Assembly (NCBI RefSeq): GCF_014356525.2
Contig: NC_052504.1
Span: 59,540,637 to 59,604,636 of the forward strand
From: Nilaparvata lugens
Taxonomy: Eukaryota; Arthropoda; Insecta; Hemiptera; Delphacidae
Direction of reading: 5' to 3'
DNA length: 64,000 nt
Position 1 is the first letter of the stretch. Each line of letters starts with the position of its first letter. Positions 33,272 through 44,906 of this stretch are shown here, one piece after another. The notes under the pieces are model-generated. The model searched no databases. It saw nothing but the letters and a program-made list of their open reading frames with translations, and had not been told where the DNA came from. A program made the translations under genes and the position numbers.

Positions 33272-34092
33272 TCTACAAAACATTTTTAGTGGTCTCAAGT
33301 GGGATAGGTATGGTTTGAATATCCAAGGACAATATCTAAATCATTTAGGTTCTGCGGATGACATTGTTCTCATCGCCAAATCTCCATTGGAACTAAAAAT
33401 CATGATAACCAGCTTGGCTGCTGAAAGTGAGAAAGCGGGGCTCATTATAAATCCAGGGAAAACACATCTCATGACTAATAGGGAAACAGTAGACATAACA
33501 CTTGATGGCTGTTCATTGAATTGGTCAAGAGAGATTATTTATCCAGGACAACTGATTGCCTTCACTGACAGAACCGACAAAGAAGTGAAACGTAGGTGTG
33601 CAATTGCATGGAGGAAATATTGGTCATTGAAAAGTATTCTCAAGAATAAGGAGATTAGTACTGTTAAGAAGACACAGATATTAAAGACTTGTTTTTCCGG
33701 CGCTTATTTACGGCTCCCAAACCTGGGCGTTAAAGAAAGCAGTACTACAGAAAATAGCAAGAACTCAAACGGCGATGGAAGAAAGTATACTGAACGTAAG
33801 GAGGCTAAATAGAGTTAGGAATACATCCATCAAGGCGATAACAAAATTGGACGATGTACTGAAGACTATCAAGACTCTGAAGTGGAAGTGGGCAGGTCAC
33901 GTCGCTAGATTGGAGGATGGCAGGTGGACGAAGAGTCTAACTTTGTGGAAGCCCAGCTGGAGGAGAAGGAAAATTGGACGACAGCGATTCAGATGGGAAG
34001 ACGACATTGTGAAAGTGACTGGGGATAGGTGGGCAGTGTATGCAAAAGATAGAGATAGATGGAGGAACCTGGGAGAGGCCTATGTCCAATAG
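33272..34092 (+). pseudogene. RTE ORF2 piece 3: RT palm end and C-terminal domain
   Basis: It continues the RTE protein after the insertion: GLNIQGQYLNHLGSADDIVL, where SADD stands at the usual FADD/YADD catalytic site (Asp pair kept, aromatic residue changed to Ser). Then KAGLIINPGKTHLM and a thumb-like region. A frameshift near 33775 moves to the characteristic end: KTLKWKWAGHVARLEDGRW, RRKIGRQRFRWEDDIVK and DRDRWRNLGEAYVQ, stopping at 34092. The RW-rich ending is a hallmark of RTE-like LINEs. It is broken by the frameshift in addition to the large insertion. Confidence 0.9.
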
Positions 34093-34331
34093 AGGACCTG
34101 GTTTCCACAAATAAAATGATAAGAACATTTTTGCATTCTCTTTTTATTTAATCTTGTATACTAATAATGGAGTTTGGACTATTTGAAAAAAAAGCTAGCT
34201 AATTCAGTAATGTTATTTAATATTTTCAGTTTAGCAAAGATGTTCATTCTTTCTACATATTATTTTGTATTATTGTATAGTGTGGGAACCAATAAAGGCT
34301 TTATTATCATTATTATTTTATTATTATTATA

Positions 34332-36340
34332 TTGCCACAACTCTGTTCAGATAAAAATCGTTGGAGAGCGAATAACTATTTGTTTCCACATACAAAAGAG
34401 AATCACAAACTTCTTCACTTGCTTCCAGACCATTGATAACATTTTGCAGATTCTGGTGTCCATCAGAGTCTTGAAGAAAAATATAATGTCCTCGTGAGAA
34501 GGTTATACGCTTCTGGAAATCATTCTCATCTCTCATTATATTTGTTTCACTTCCTTCGTTGACTTCCTCCACAATCTCCAGTGATATCCATAATGATATC
34601 AACATACTTGAACAGAATATCTTTAATGGAAGATTTATTTCAATATGGTAGCAGCCATTTTAGGACAGCCTTAGAAGAACTAGCTATTCCAATCACTCCC
34701 CCATGAGTTTAGATAATCGAATGAGGGTTTGCTACAAAGCATGATCGGTTGCCACATTATTCAATTTTCAATGTTTCCTTTTGACAGAGAGGTCTTATTG
34801 GATATGATTTTCTACTTCTGTGGGTATTTTCTTCATATTTTCTTGATATAGGAAAAGACTCCATGACATAGTTTGGGTGATTGAATGAAAGAGGTATGAG
34901 ATCATTTCTCGCACAGTTTCTATATGTGCAAAACCAGAGTCTTTCCTTATCAGCACGAATACAATGAAGATAACTCAATTTAAACTATTTTACAATAATA
35001 AGTCATAAATTTCAAATAGTAATTGATTTTTCGCCCCACTTGGATGTAATGAGCTTGTTTTCGAGCGTAAAATAACCTTGAAGTATGGAGGCCGAAAGTG
35101 ATTGTTTTCTGACCAAGCTGAAACATTTTTACGGCCCTGGGGCTGTAAAATAACCTTGAAGTCAGCTGATTCTGATTTGATGTGAACGTGTTTACAAAAT
35201 AGTTTATGAAACGAAATCAGTTTATATGCTTCTAGAATTGAATAAAGTATTCTGCAATAAGATACGATCATTCTATTTAGATGAATGAAATATAAATAAG
35301 ATATATTATAAACTATTCAAATTCGATTTTCAGAGTAGGATAGAACTTCTTACCTCAACTTTCGCAGTCGACGATGACAAGCATTGTTGACATTCAGATT
35401 GTCCAAGTTAGTGTGCTAGAATAGCTGATCAAAAAGCTTTTTATTAGTTGTGTTTATTATTCAAAATCAAAACATTCATAATAATATCATCTTATTGCTA
35501 TTTGAAAGAATAAAAAAGTATAAAGTCAACCTCCCATTTATAAATGGAATCATAAAATTAAAACATAATTGAACATAATCCTTCAGGCTATTTAGACAAA
35601 TTGAAATCCACCCAAACTGAGATCCTCACCCTGTCGTGGTCGACGACGGCATTTACGCACAAACGAAAACTTATTTTCTTGTGGGGCGAAAAATAGCGTT
35701 CGTACCACGGGCAAAAATGTGTTTCCGGCTATCAATCTTTTCTAGTCTTTGAAAACCGATTTCGAGCCGGAAAAGTCTCATTTTCGGCCCTAGGTGCGAA
35801 ACATACTATTGCATCGTGATTCTAAAAAACTCCACAATTAGCTCCTGACTTTTCTCAAATAATATATCTTGAAATCTCTCATATTTGAATGTTCATGAGT
35901 CCTTCTTGTAGTTGTTTGATTGATGATCTCACACCTCTATTATACTGAGCTCCCCTCTATAAATTTCCAACAGTATTCTCTCCAAGATTCAGATTCAACA
36001 AAAACATCTCCTATTCCACTTCCATTCAAGTAGTACCCCAATACAATCAGCCGGATGAAAAGTACCTATTCATAGATATAAGTTACAGAAATCAATTGAT
36101 TGGAGTTGTATTTCCTTTTCAATCGAATATTTAGTCATACCACATGAGAGTAGGCCTAATTGGCATTATTTGTGCCTCAACCGTTAATTTATATTAAGAA
36201 AATTTTTCGTTCCCGTTACACGGTGCTCTATTTGGGGTAAATTATTTGTTCAACTTACTCCATTACTTCCGCAATTCCAAAGTGTTAAACTGAATTGGAT
36301 AATTTTTCACTCTTTATGAAATATTAATTTTTTCTACCTT
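34332..36340 (+). repeat. Large dispersed repeat R, right part, copy 1
   Basis: Colinear with 51453-52920: GCCACAACTCTGTTCAGATA, CTTCACTTGCTTCCAGACC, ACTTGAACAGAATATCTT, TGATCGAATGAGGGTTTGCT-like, TTGGCATTATTTGTG and GCAATTCCAAAGTG all recur in order. A 780-bp insertion (35031-35810) is absent from the other copy, and the other copy has a MITE (52480-52669) absent here. No conserved long frame is present. Confidence 0.9.
35031..35810. mobile_element. Insertion in repeat R copy 1, defined by an empty site
   Basis: In copy 2 the flanks meet directly (TTGATTTTGCATTGTGATTC, 52160-52179). Here TTGATTTT and GCATCGTG are separated by 780 bp. The insert begins TCGCCCCACTTGG and near its right end has GTGGGGCGAAAAA (about 35681) and then AGGTGCGAAACATA. 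This gives short inverted similarity at the edges. No protein is encoded, so it is a nonautonomous DNA element or MITE. Confidence 0.7.
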
Positions 36341-36404
36341 GACTAGGCTGATCGTTTTCAGTTCGCTAATTCTTTCTAAGATTATTTTTTTTATTATTAC
36401 ATTG

Positions 36405-36860
36405 AGGGTCACACGTGACATCACAGCCTATAACCATCCTCGGTAAATTAAGGATCTTTAGGCAAAATTTCAAGTAAATCATTTCAGTAGTTCGTTCAGA
36501 TGCGATGATGCGTCAAACATGTATAAGCCATTTCTTTCCTTTATTGGCCTATATATGGGTAAGGAAAAAGAAGATGTAGATGAAAGAAGAATAAGAAGAT
36601 AGAAGATGGAACCGTTGAATACACTATCTTAGCTATAACCGCTCTCAAGCAAAGTATAACTAGCTGAAAGCTTGACGAATTAACTTGATGAACTGGAAAC
36701 AGGCCTATGACCATCCTCCGTAAATTGAGAATCCTTATGCAAAATTTCAAGTTAATCAGTTCAGTAGTTCAGACGTGATGATGCGTCATTCGGTTATTTC
36801 CTATCGCGTAATGTATGAGTCACTTCTTCTCTTTATAATAGGCTATTATAGGTTTTCTCG
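36405..36860 (+). repeat. Two ~300-bp diverged tandem units
   Basis: CCTATAACCATCCTCnGTAAATT, GCAAAATTTCAAGT, TTCAGTAGTTC and GATGATGCGTCA occur in the same order at 36428-36515 and 36703-36790. ATTTCTTTCCTTTATTGGCC / CTTCTTCTCTTTATAATAGG follow each. The phrases are typical of nonautonomous insect repeats. Confidence 0.75.
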
Positions 36861-39114
36861 GGACTCTTGAGAAGTGGTTCTAAAGTTTTTTAATGGAAAA
36901 ATCAATAAATCAATTCTATTTTCCGGTCCTCAGTATGAATTTGACATTCAGCACGAATACGAAATTCCATAAATTTAACTAATTGTGTTAATCATAGTAG
37001 CGAAGATTATTCGTAGAGATGTAGTTTGGTAACTTGGGAAGTAACAAGTACGAGGGACAAGTCTCACACCATCTCTTTAGAGTCAACCCTTAGAAGTGTC
37101 TAGAGCAGTATCAGCATTGTGAACCTTTGACCTAGAAATAGGTCAGGAATTATTGTCTGACTGTGACTAAATTTCAACAAAAAACTAATTACCGTTGAAA
37201 TGGATGCGGTGTAGTCATAAACTGTGTCTGTTCTCCAGCTGTTCTTCTCATGCTCATTTATGTGTACAAGTGAAGACAAGATGAGAGGAGAATCTAGTTA
37301 GCTGCCGCTGCTAATTCCAACTTTCAGAAGAAGTTGACATGTTCGCTCTCATAAGCAAGCTTCAGTCTCTGCTATGTAAGTGGGACCACGTCGTAGCCAA
37401 GTTTCTAATTTACGACAAATACGACTGAGCTATTCAAGTGTATTATCTCACCTACTGAAAACTGGTAACTGAGTAACTGTACGCTTCCTCAATACAAATC
37501 TTATAATCTGATATTGGAATGGTTTATTGATTACATTGGATTGATACTATTAGTCTTGAGGGAATAATTGAATTTGATTACAGTACTTCCAATCTTGTTA
37601 CTTGAAATTTGATTATTACTGCGAAGGAATTGAATTGAGAGAGGTTTTTCGAAGTCTTTCAAAAATCACTAACTGCAACAGATAAAAAAACCCTCCCGCT
37701 TTTTGAATGATACAGAGTTGAGCATAAAGATAGCCTGAAGATTAATAAATGGAGAAAATCCACAATTGAAAGTTGAGTGATGAGATGATCAATCATCCAT
37801 GCCTACTAAATGACGGGATTCGTGGGAGCGACCATTTTGAAGGGGTCTTCATGGCTGTACACTTGAAAATTTGATTTGCTCATAACAAAATTATGCATTA
37901 TACATTTTTAAAATAGTATTCTAGTTCAGATAATAATCATGTGAATTCAGGTTTCAATTTTTTAATAATGAAATTTCAATAATAAATGCGTCAATAAATT
38001 ATTCATTCATTTATTATTAAAAATTATTGTTCTTATTCTTGTAAACTAAGGACTATGATTCATGAGGCATTGGGACAAGACAGGAATATCGAGGCCAACT
38101 GCAAAAAGAGTTTAAAGTTCCCGATCAATTGAATCTGAAAATCAACAATCCAGTTTCTTGCTAAATCCAGTTTCTTTCGTATTTTGCTAAATAGGCTATT
38201 ATAATATCTGTAGGTAGAATTATTTTTACAACTCCAATTACTAAGAGCACATCATTATGTTCAATCTACAATGATAACAGCTAAAAATAAATTTGAAAAT
38301 TGGTGAACTAGAACCCCACAAAATGGCGATTTTGCAATGCATCACGGGATTGTGATGGGATTCAACGCCTTAAGGCACAATCGAATTACATTTTTCCATT
38401 TATAAGTAGAAGTCGATGAAATCACTTTTTTCCACTTATTCAACTAATATTCAACGACGAGAGAACTCTTCAAATATCTTCCCTCGGCCAGAATCAGTGT
38501 GCAACTGAGAACAGATGGAAAATATATCTGATGATGAGATGTCTTTCATGTGAACACAAACTCAGCGGACGTTTGCTTTGTTGCTATGTAGCTTTGCAGA
38601 GTAAAATAGCTTGGTGAGAACATATTTTTGGTTCCTCATGCACCATAAACGGAGGAATATCAGTTGTTCGTTTAGAACCAGCTTCAAGCACAGTATGATT
38701 AATGCAACTATATCTACAAGAAAACGTGATTTAACATCAAACGTCTAACATCCCCTCGTCTAACATGGCCGGCAAAGCTGGCCTCAAGTTATGATAATAT
38801 TATATCATATTTTTATAATTGAAAATAATATAGCTACCTATAATAATGTTATATCGATATTAGTATCATATGGATCCAAGAGCTTCAATATCCATAAAAA
38901 TCTAACTTGCCATCTCCTTTTTAGAACAGCTATCGCCATACAGTCCCAGTGAATTTCTCACCTGAAATGATAAAAATAATTTCATTAATTCAAAAAATTG
39001 TGGGAATTTAGATTACAATCTTATTCGAGAGACCTAATTTCATAATATTTATAACAATCTTAGTTTAAATCGTTTTTCGAGCACTTGTTCAGTTGAACTT
39101 GCAGTCAAAAAGAG
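36861..39114. other. Unassigned AT-rich stretch
   Basis: About 2.2 kb without a supported gene, RNA or repeat. Open frames are short and random-looking. Confidence 0.5.
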
Positions 39115-39116
39115 TA

Positions 39117-39270
39117 AGGCTGGTTACACACACGTCGATATTATTTTGCCGTCCTCATGAATTCTATTAGATTGAACAGATAATATTTGTGAGGTTTAGT
39201 TTAATCTCATAGAATTCATGAGGACGGCAAAAATTCGTACGACCAAAAATGGACGTTTGTGTAACAGGCT
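39117..39270. mobile_element. MITE family M1, copy 1 (TA target site)
   Basis: Left AGGCTGGTTACACACACGTC pairs with the reverse complement of the right end (AGCCTGTTACACAAACGTCC). An inner pair TTTTGCCGTCCTCATGAATT is inverted as well. TA lies outside both ends (39115-39116, 39271-39272). It is 154 bp and noncoding. A related copy is at 49286. Confidence 0.88.
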
Positions 39271-39275
39271 TAAGT

Positions 39276-40290
39276 GTGTGAGAAATCTCACATTTCTGAA
39301 CAATTGTTATTTTATTCTTAATATGAAAAACTTCATTTTGGTTGAGTTTAAAATCTGTTTTGCATTATTATCTGTGAAATGGTTTCGTTGCTCTTGTTCT
39401 CCACGTATTGGTGTATTTTCTATGATATTCACGTTCTCAGAAGTCTTTGTACTGAGAACTGTTTAATATGTATAAAATTGAGATTCTCGTGTGTGAGTGA
39501 TACAAGAATGCTCTCTATCAGAGGATGAATTCTAGAGCAACAACGCTACAAGAATTTCATTACCAATATCCGTATCGTTTTATAGCTAGCTATAAAAATG
39601 AAGAGCACTATGGAAGAGGAATTTAGAGCTTTGGAACTCAAGACGCCCAAGTAACATGCTGAAAGAGTCTTGATAATGGTTGTAAAAAGAACTTCCACAA
39701 ATTAGAATTGCCTCAGGTCTTGAACTGGAGTTCCTAAGCTGATTGCCTCTGAGTGGAAAGGGTTCTTTCATCAGCTCTGCAATCTACAGCGTTTCGAGCA
39801 CGCTCACTAATGTATCGATAACGTGTTTTCAAGAGATCCTCGAATTACTAAATGATGTACAATGGTAGAGACCTCTCCGTCTCCTCATCTCACCAGATAC
39901 TCTAGGCGGATACCTATATAAGACTTCGTATATCAGCTTCATAAGACAAGTTTTCTGGCTATATTATCGACGAAATTAACTGTCATTCAATTTTCGTAGA
40001 AGAGTATATCTCAATTTTATCAGTTTTATAAAATGTAAGAGTATATCTCAATTTTATCAGTTTTATAAAATGTAAAAGTATATCTCAAGTATTATTCAAT
40101 TTTCAGATATCTCAAATCATTATCATTGAATTTCACAGTCATTGATTGTGTGCCAGAGTAAATATTTTTTTATAAAATACCTTCTAGCTGCCAATCGCAC
40201 TTTAATCCAATCAAATATAACCGTCACGAAATAATGATACTATATTGAATTATGCATATTACTGTATAGTAGCGCAGTTGAGATACAAGC
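39276..40290. other. Unassigned stretch
   Basis: No gene can be supported. Only the 37-bp tandem repeat at 40001 stands out. Confidence 0.45.
40001..40089 (+). repeat. 37-bp tandem repeat, 2.4 units
   Basis: AGAGTATATCTCAATTTTAT starts at 40001 and 40038 (identical 37-bp units). A third partial start AAAGTATATCTCAAG is at 40075. Confidence 0.95.
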
Positions 40291-40295
40291 TAAGT

Positions 40296-40813
40296 TATAT
40301 AAAAGGATTCAATGAATTTGATAAATTTATTTGTCAAAGTTAGTGTTGTAGAATATTGAACGTTATAAAAGGTTGTTCAGTTTGTACAGGAGGTGTCGTA
40401 CAATGTTCAAATTCAAGCTACTCCAGTCAGACTCTTCAAGGCTTGAAGAGCCATCGTAAGACTCATGCAAACTCATTACTGAAGTTGGGTGTCGAACAGT
40501 GCACTAGTAGTCAACAAGTGAAGTGGAACGACGTGGTGCTTTATAGCCAATGGTCGAACTCGGTACTACGGGCAAGTAGTACCGCTATTAGCACAAATTA
40601 CATGAAAGTTTAATCTACTCTGCAGCATTGTTTGTCTTCTTCATCTATTTTCCCTGTAGTCTCCTTGTGCACGCTCATGATCATTCAACGATTCAACGGA
40701 CTTGTGATGAAGTATGTGACTCTATCAATGATTATAATGCATGTCTCAAGTTCTCCTTCGATCCACATCCTTACTGTCGATTTTTTTACATGAATCGTAT
40801 AACCTATTGCTGA
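40296..40813 (+). CDS. Candidate two-exon small Cys-rich peptide gene (speculative)
   Basis: TATATAAAAG at 40296 is a good TATA box. An ATG at 40403 opens 53 nt to a GTAAGA donor (40456). A pyrimidine-rich acceptor TTTTCCCTGTAG ends at 40659 and keeps the phase. The second exon ends at TGA 40811-40813. The predicted 68-residue product has a C-terminal region with Cys at TCDEVCDSIN, YNACLKF, HPYCRFF and the final ITYC. Without splicing, the frame (40592-40813) instead starts with a hydrophobic stretch (AALFVFFIYFPCSLL) resembling a signal peptide, but it has no ATG. No family recognised. It could well be chance. Confidence 0.2.
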
Positions 40814-41588
40814 TGGAAATTACAAGATGCTATTGCTATTACGAGATGGAAATGATAAATGATCATTGGAATATGCATATTACTGCACAGTAACCCACTC
40901 ATACGGTAGTACTACTCGTATTGTTTACAGGAATAGGAAGGAACATAATTATCCATCTCATGATGATTCCGCATTTCGATAGGGGCACTCATTTCTTGAA
41001 CTTGCAATGTGATATACTATTTTTTTTTTTTGTTGGAATTTTGCGAACTCAACTCCATAGTTACCAAATACTCATTCCCAATAGTTAGTACTTGACTGTT
41101 CACATCATCACTTGATTTGTACTATGAATGAATTCCCATTTCAAAACAATGCGAGTATTAGAGAAGAAACCTTTTTCTGGAACAAATATCACTCCATAAT
41201 CAATTCAAACTGGTAGGAGATAAAATAGTTTAAGACCATGATTCAACATCATGGAAAAAGATTCTCTGCTGAAATAAAATTATTCATTTTTTCGCTTAGC
41301 GAAACTCCCCTGCAATAATTTCATGAGAGAAAATATTATTTCATCTCCATTATTTATAACTGCTATTGATCAACTTTTTCCGATGCAATACATAGTTTTC
41401 CACTATCCGAAAAGAATTTCTCCCAACATTGAACCAAGATCAAGTGAGTTTTTTTCTGGTGTGAAAATTCTGGATTAAACCATTTTAGATGAAACTAGTA
41501 CTCCAAAAACTTATATTTTGAGTTCATAAAAAAAGGGCCATCAACTACAATTTCGCGATGCTTCCTAAACCGCCACTCACGTACCTTT
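40814..41588. other. Unassigned AT-rich stretch
   Basis: No gene or element is recognised. A poly-T run lies near 41021. Confidence 0.5.
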
Positions 41589-41763
41589 TTACTTTCCTTG
41601 CCCTATTAACATAGGTAAGGAAAGTATTGCTTTCCGAAAAAAATTTAGGTACCCCAATTTCTAAATTTCTATAAATGTTTCAAGGTCCCCTGAGTCCAAA
41701 AAAGTGGTTTTTGGGTATTGGTCTGTATGTGTGTGTGTGTGTCTGTGTGTGTGTGTGTGTGTG
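41589..41763 (-). mobile_element. (CA)n-bearing repeat element, copy D (3' part only)
   Basis: The minus strand gives the family 3' end: GGGTACCTAAATTTTTTTCG, GCAATACTTTCCTTACC and GGGCAAGGAAAGTA, preceded by (CA)n. The 5' half is missing. The (TG)n tract is followed on the plus strand by TTGGAACAAGGTATAATACG, sequence that also borders the (CA)n tract of copy B. Confidence 0.8.
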
Positions 41764-41860
41764 TTGGAACAAGGTATAATACGGGGAGACAATCAAGTAT
41801 ACACAGCACATTAAGGGGAGGTGTGTACACTAAGGGGAGACCCCGTAGTGTCACTGCTCA
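41764..41860 (+). repeat. Short GGGGAG-type minisatellite remnant
   Basis: GGGGAG recurs about every 32 bp (near 41779, 41813, 41835), with GTATACAC/GTGTACACT between. It is related to the 36-bp minisatellite at 53361 read on the other strand. Confidence 0.6.
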
Positions 41861-42905
41861 ATTTTAGTAAAAATCACTTCTACATGCTTAAAATCATGTA
41901 AAAACGTAATAAAAAAAATCTCCCCATTTTGTTAGTACTCCACCTAATTGGGATACACTCCAGTTTCCAAAATTGCCACCACGTTGTGCTACGATCGCTA
42001 ATACACACTTACACAAAACTCATTTACGGATTGAGCATACAATGCGGGGTACTTGCATATCCCTGCATATCTCCATTGTCTCCTTCACTGTTCGAAGTAA
42101 CTGGTTTGCTATGGGGCTTGCCGTGAATTTATGAATCAGCAACTCATCTCCTTTTTCGTTCAGACTCATTGAGTCACAGCTTAGCGAATTCATAGTTTAT
42201 TTTTCTGTTCATTCACTTGAGACATGAGAAGGGAGCGAGGAAACATGCTGCCAGAATGTATTGTGGTACTGATTTTTTAGTTATTTGGTACAAATAGTCT
42301 GAAAATGATTCTTCACAAAAAAATACCCTCTGCTAACCTTACAGTGTTAAAAATACCTGTTTTTTTCTCCATATAACTCAAAAACCTTTCATAGTGAAAA
42401 AATCCAGAACTGTTTCCAAGAGAATAAAATCCTCTACAATTCAACGCCAATTAGGTTCATCACAATCAATGGTGACTTGGTAACACAATTTCCCGAGAAT
42501 TTTCCGCATTGAATTTGGGTTATTGCTAGAATGATGCGAATGGGAGGCTTGTTAAGATTCAAGAATAGCACGTCAGTAAGTTTATATTCTTGAACAGGCT
42601 TCACTGAGAATTCACTTACTGTTTTAGAGAAGCGGATGCCTCAAACTTTGCTAACCTAACATTGTATCTCAAGATCAGGATAGCCTATGATAAAATGAAA
42701 TTTGTCTCTTAGTTTCTCTCCATATTGACATTTTCTTCTGTGTCTGTCAATCCTTGCAAAAACTCTCTTGTAAACCTTGGATTGAATATTTTACTTGTGT
42801 ACGGCATGCTCACTTTTTGTGAAAAGACGTTGTTCCGGAGAAAAGATTTAGTAATCATACCCTGCTCAAAAAAAAAAAAAATAGTAGTCACAACACCTTT
42901 TCCAA
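41861..42905. other. Unassigned AT-rich stretch
   Basis: No supported gene. A 12-A run is near 42868. Confidence 0.5.
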
Positions 42906-43125
42906 TTTCATTTGAGAAAGTAAAAAGTTAATTTGAGAAAGTATCAATTGTATTTGAGAATAGTCACTTGTAATTGAGAGAATGTCAGATGTAGCCTAAA
43001 TGAGAATAGTCAATTGTATTTAGGAAGTCATCACACATGTAATTGAGAGTAGTGAATTGTATTTGAGAAATCGTCAAATGTAAATGAGAAGATATCATAT
43101 CATGAGCAGACATTTGAAAATGAGA
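42906..43125 (+). repeat. Degenerate ~20-bp minisatellite
   Basis: ATTTGAGAAAGTnnnAnTTGTA-like units recur roughly ten times (for example TATTTGAGAATAGTCA, TAATTGAGAGAATGTCA, TATTTGAGAAATCGTCA, TAAATGAGAAGATATCA). Noncoding. Confidence 0.75.
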
Positions 43126-43740
43126 AAATTTTCCAATTGACATGTCGTGACTCTTCTGTAGCCTACAGTACAGGTTTGATTTGAGCAGGAAAGGATACTG
43201 TACTACGTACACAGTATTCCATAGGCTTTGTATGTGTGAAATTATTATATTCAATTGTGAAATATTATTTCCCCTGTACTGTTCACGAATGATTAATGAG
43301 AATCATTTCTATGTATGTATTGGCAACACGACTTTTGTCTCCAAACATTTGAACTTGATGAAGATCAAATTCTCTATGTTCACGGCGCAATTGAACTTTA
43401 TCATCAATCAATTGAATCTCTTGATCAAGCAATTCGGTAACTCTCCAATGGATTTTGGGGCTCAAAAATATTTTTTATTTAAAAACTAAACGTTTCATTT
43501 GAATATAAAATATATTATCATATTATTTTTTATGAGTACAGTTATGGAAAATAAAAGTATTGGTTTTTTAAAATCATTCCCCAATTACAACTGACAACTT
43601 TTCGATTTCAAATCGTATGTTCTCAAATTAGGAGTTGATAGTGAGCTGTTGAACGGAGCGGTCGCAGAATTGTTTTGCTCTCTTATCTCAAGTTTCCGGA
43701 CGGGTCGTGCTTAATCGGTTCATTTAGTGCATGTTTAAAC
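43126..43740. other. Unassigned stretch, possibly LINE W leader at its right end
   Basis: No gene is recognised. GAACGGAGCGGTCGCAGAATTG (about 43650) may already be 5' leader of the LINE that follows. Confidence 0.4.
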
Positions 43741-43746
43741 TGAAAC

Positions 43747-44040
43747 GTTCTTTCGTAATAAATTGAATTATCAATTTGTTATTTATTTGTGAAATTGTTT
43801 TCAAGTGAATCGAAATATTCAAAGTTTTAATTAATAAAAACAGTATCCACCAGACGGTAGTGCTAAAAAGAGACCTAGAGCTAAAAGTTCTTTCGTAATA
43901 AATTGAATTATCAATTTGTTTTTTATTTGTGAAATTGTTCTCAAGTGAATCGAAATATTCGAAGCTGAATGAATAAGAACAGTATCTAACAATACTTTTC
44001 ACCGGACGATAGTGCTAAGAAGAGTCCTCGTGCTAAAAGT
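43747..44040 (+). repeat. Tandem 140-bp units across the LINE W leader/ORF1 start
   Basis: GTTCTTTCGTAATAAATTG begins each unit. Both end with GGACGNTAGTGCTAAnAAGAG and GAGCTAAAAG / CGTGCTAAAAG. The second unit reads open into ORF1 (SPDDSAKKSPRAKSSPELEE) and the first encodes a near-identical PPDGSAKKRPRAKSS before a stop. The duplication thus includes the original protein start. Confidence 0.88.
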
Positions 44041-44058
44041 TCGCCTGAGCTCGAAGAG

Positions 44059-44700
44059 ATGGAACAGAAAAAGCGTGCTCCAGACCCAAGTGTTAAAGCT
44101 TCCGGTAATGTGAACTCAGACTTTATTGAATCACTATTTGACCGTTTTGAAAAGCGGTTTAGTAAGGCTATGGATGAAAAACTCGCGCTGCTAGCTACAA
44201 AGGTGGATTTAAATGGTCTAATTGAAAAAGTGAATAAACTCTCTGTCGAGAATTAACAGTTAAGAAATCAAATTGTTGCTCAAAAAATTCAGAATAATCT
44301 CATAATCAGGAAGATGGAAAATTTTGAAAATAGATCGAGAAGGAACAATATAATTTTTCGCGGGCTGAAATATGAATGTGCAACAGTGGATTACGTGAGA
44401 ACTGTCAAAGACTTTTGTGTGAGTCATTTGGGGGCACGAGCAGGTACCTGGGTTAATCGAGCACATGCATTGGGCAAGAAAATAGATAACGGGCCAATCA
44501 TTGCGCATTTTCCGGACGATCAGGACATCCATTTCATCACGAGAAACAGTAGGAAGCTGAAGGGTACACAGTTTGTGATTCATAAAGACTTTGCTTTCGA
44601 CACAAGAAAACGACGATCAAAGCTTTTCCGGGTGCTTGGCGAGTTGAAGAAACAAGTTCCGGGAGTGAGAGGAGAGTATCGGTTGAAGTGGATCGTTTAA
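44059..44700 (+). pseudogene. LINE W ORF1, L1-like RNA-binding protein with one stop
   Basis: The frame from ATG 44059 is interrupted by TAA at 44254 and continues in the same frame to 44700. The N-terminus has an FIESLFDRFEKRFSKAMDEK and EKVNKLSVEN coiled coil. After the stop come NFENRSRRNNIIFRGL (start of the RRM, RRNN being characteristic), WVNRAHALGKK, GPIIAHFPDDQD and the C-terminal HKDFAFDTRKRRSKLF. This is the coiled coil-RRM-CTD layout of Transposase_22-like ORF1 proteins. A single nonsense change is the only visible lesion. Confidence 0.82.
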
Positions 44701-44906
44701 TCGTGAATAGTCGGGTTTTCACGCTGGATGAGGAGAATGGACTGGTCTCGGAGGGAGAGGATGGGCTGCAGAAGATCGGGAGCATGTTCGATGAGAGTGT
44801 GATGCGGGCCGTGAGCGGGAGCATGTGTGATGAGGAGGAGTGAGGCGGCGAGGACGAAGACCGCAACCGCTGAGATAACGCCGTCAGTCCGTGTGAGAAG
44901 GGACAG

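Larger units (their letters stand above)
24170..34330 (+). mobile_element. RTE-type LINE split by two later insertions
   Basis: Coding pieces at 24400-24586, 25178-26948 and 33272-34092 belong to one APE-RT polyprotein. They join in correct domain order when the two insertions (24587-25177 and 26949-33263) are ignored, leaving about 3.2 kb, the normal RTE size. The 3' end is CCAATAAAGGC followed by a short (TTA/ATT)n tail to about 34330, typical of RTE-like elements. The sequence directly after (TTGCCACAAC at 34332) resumes the large repeat that also occurs at 51453, so the LINE landed inside that repeat. The 5' boundary is approximate. Confidence 0.8.
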
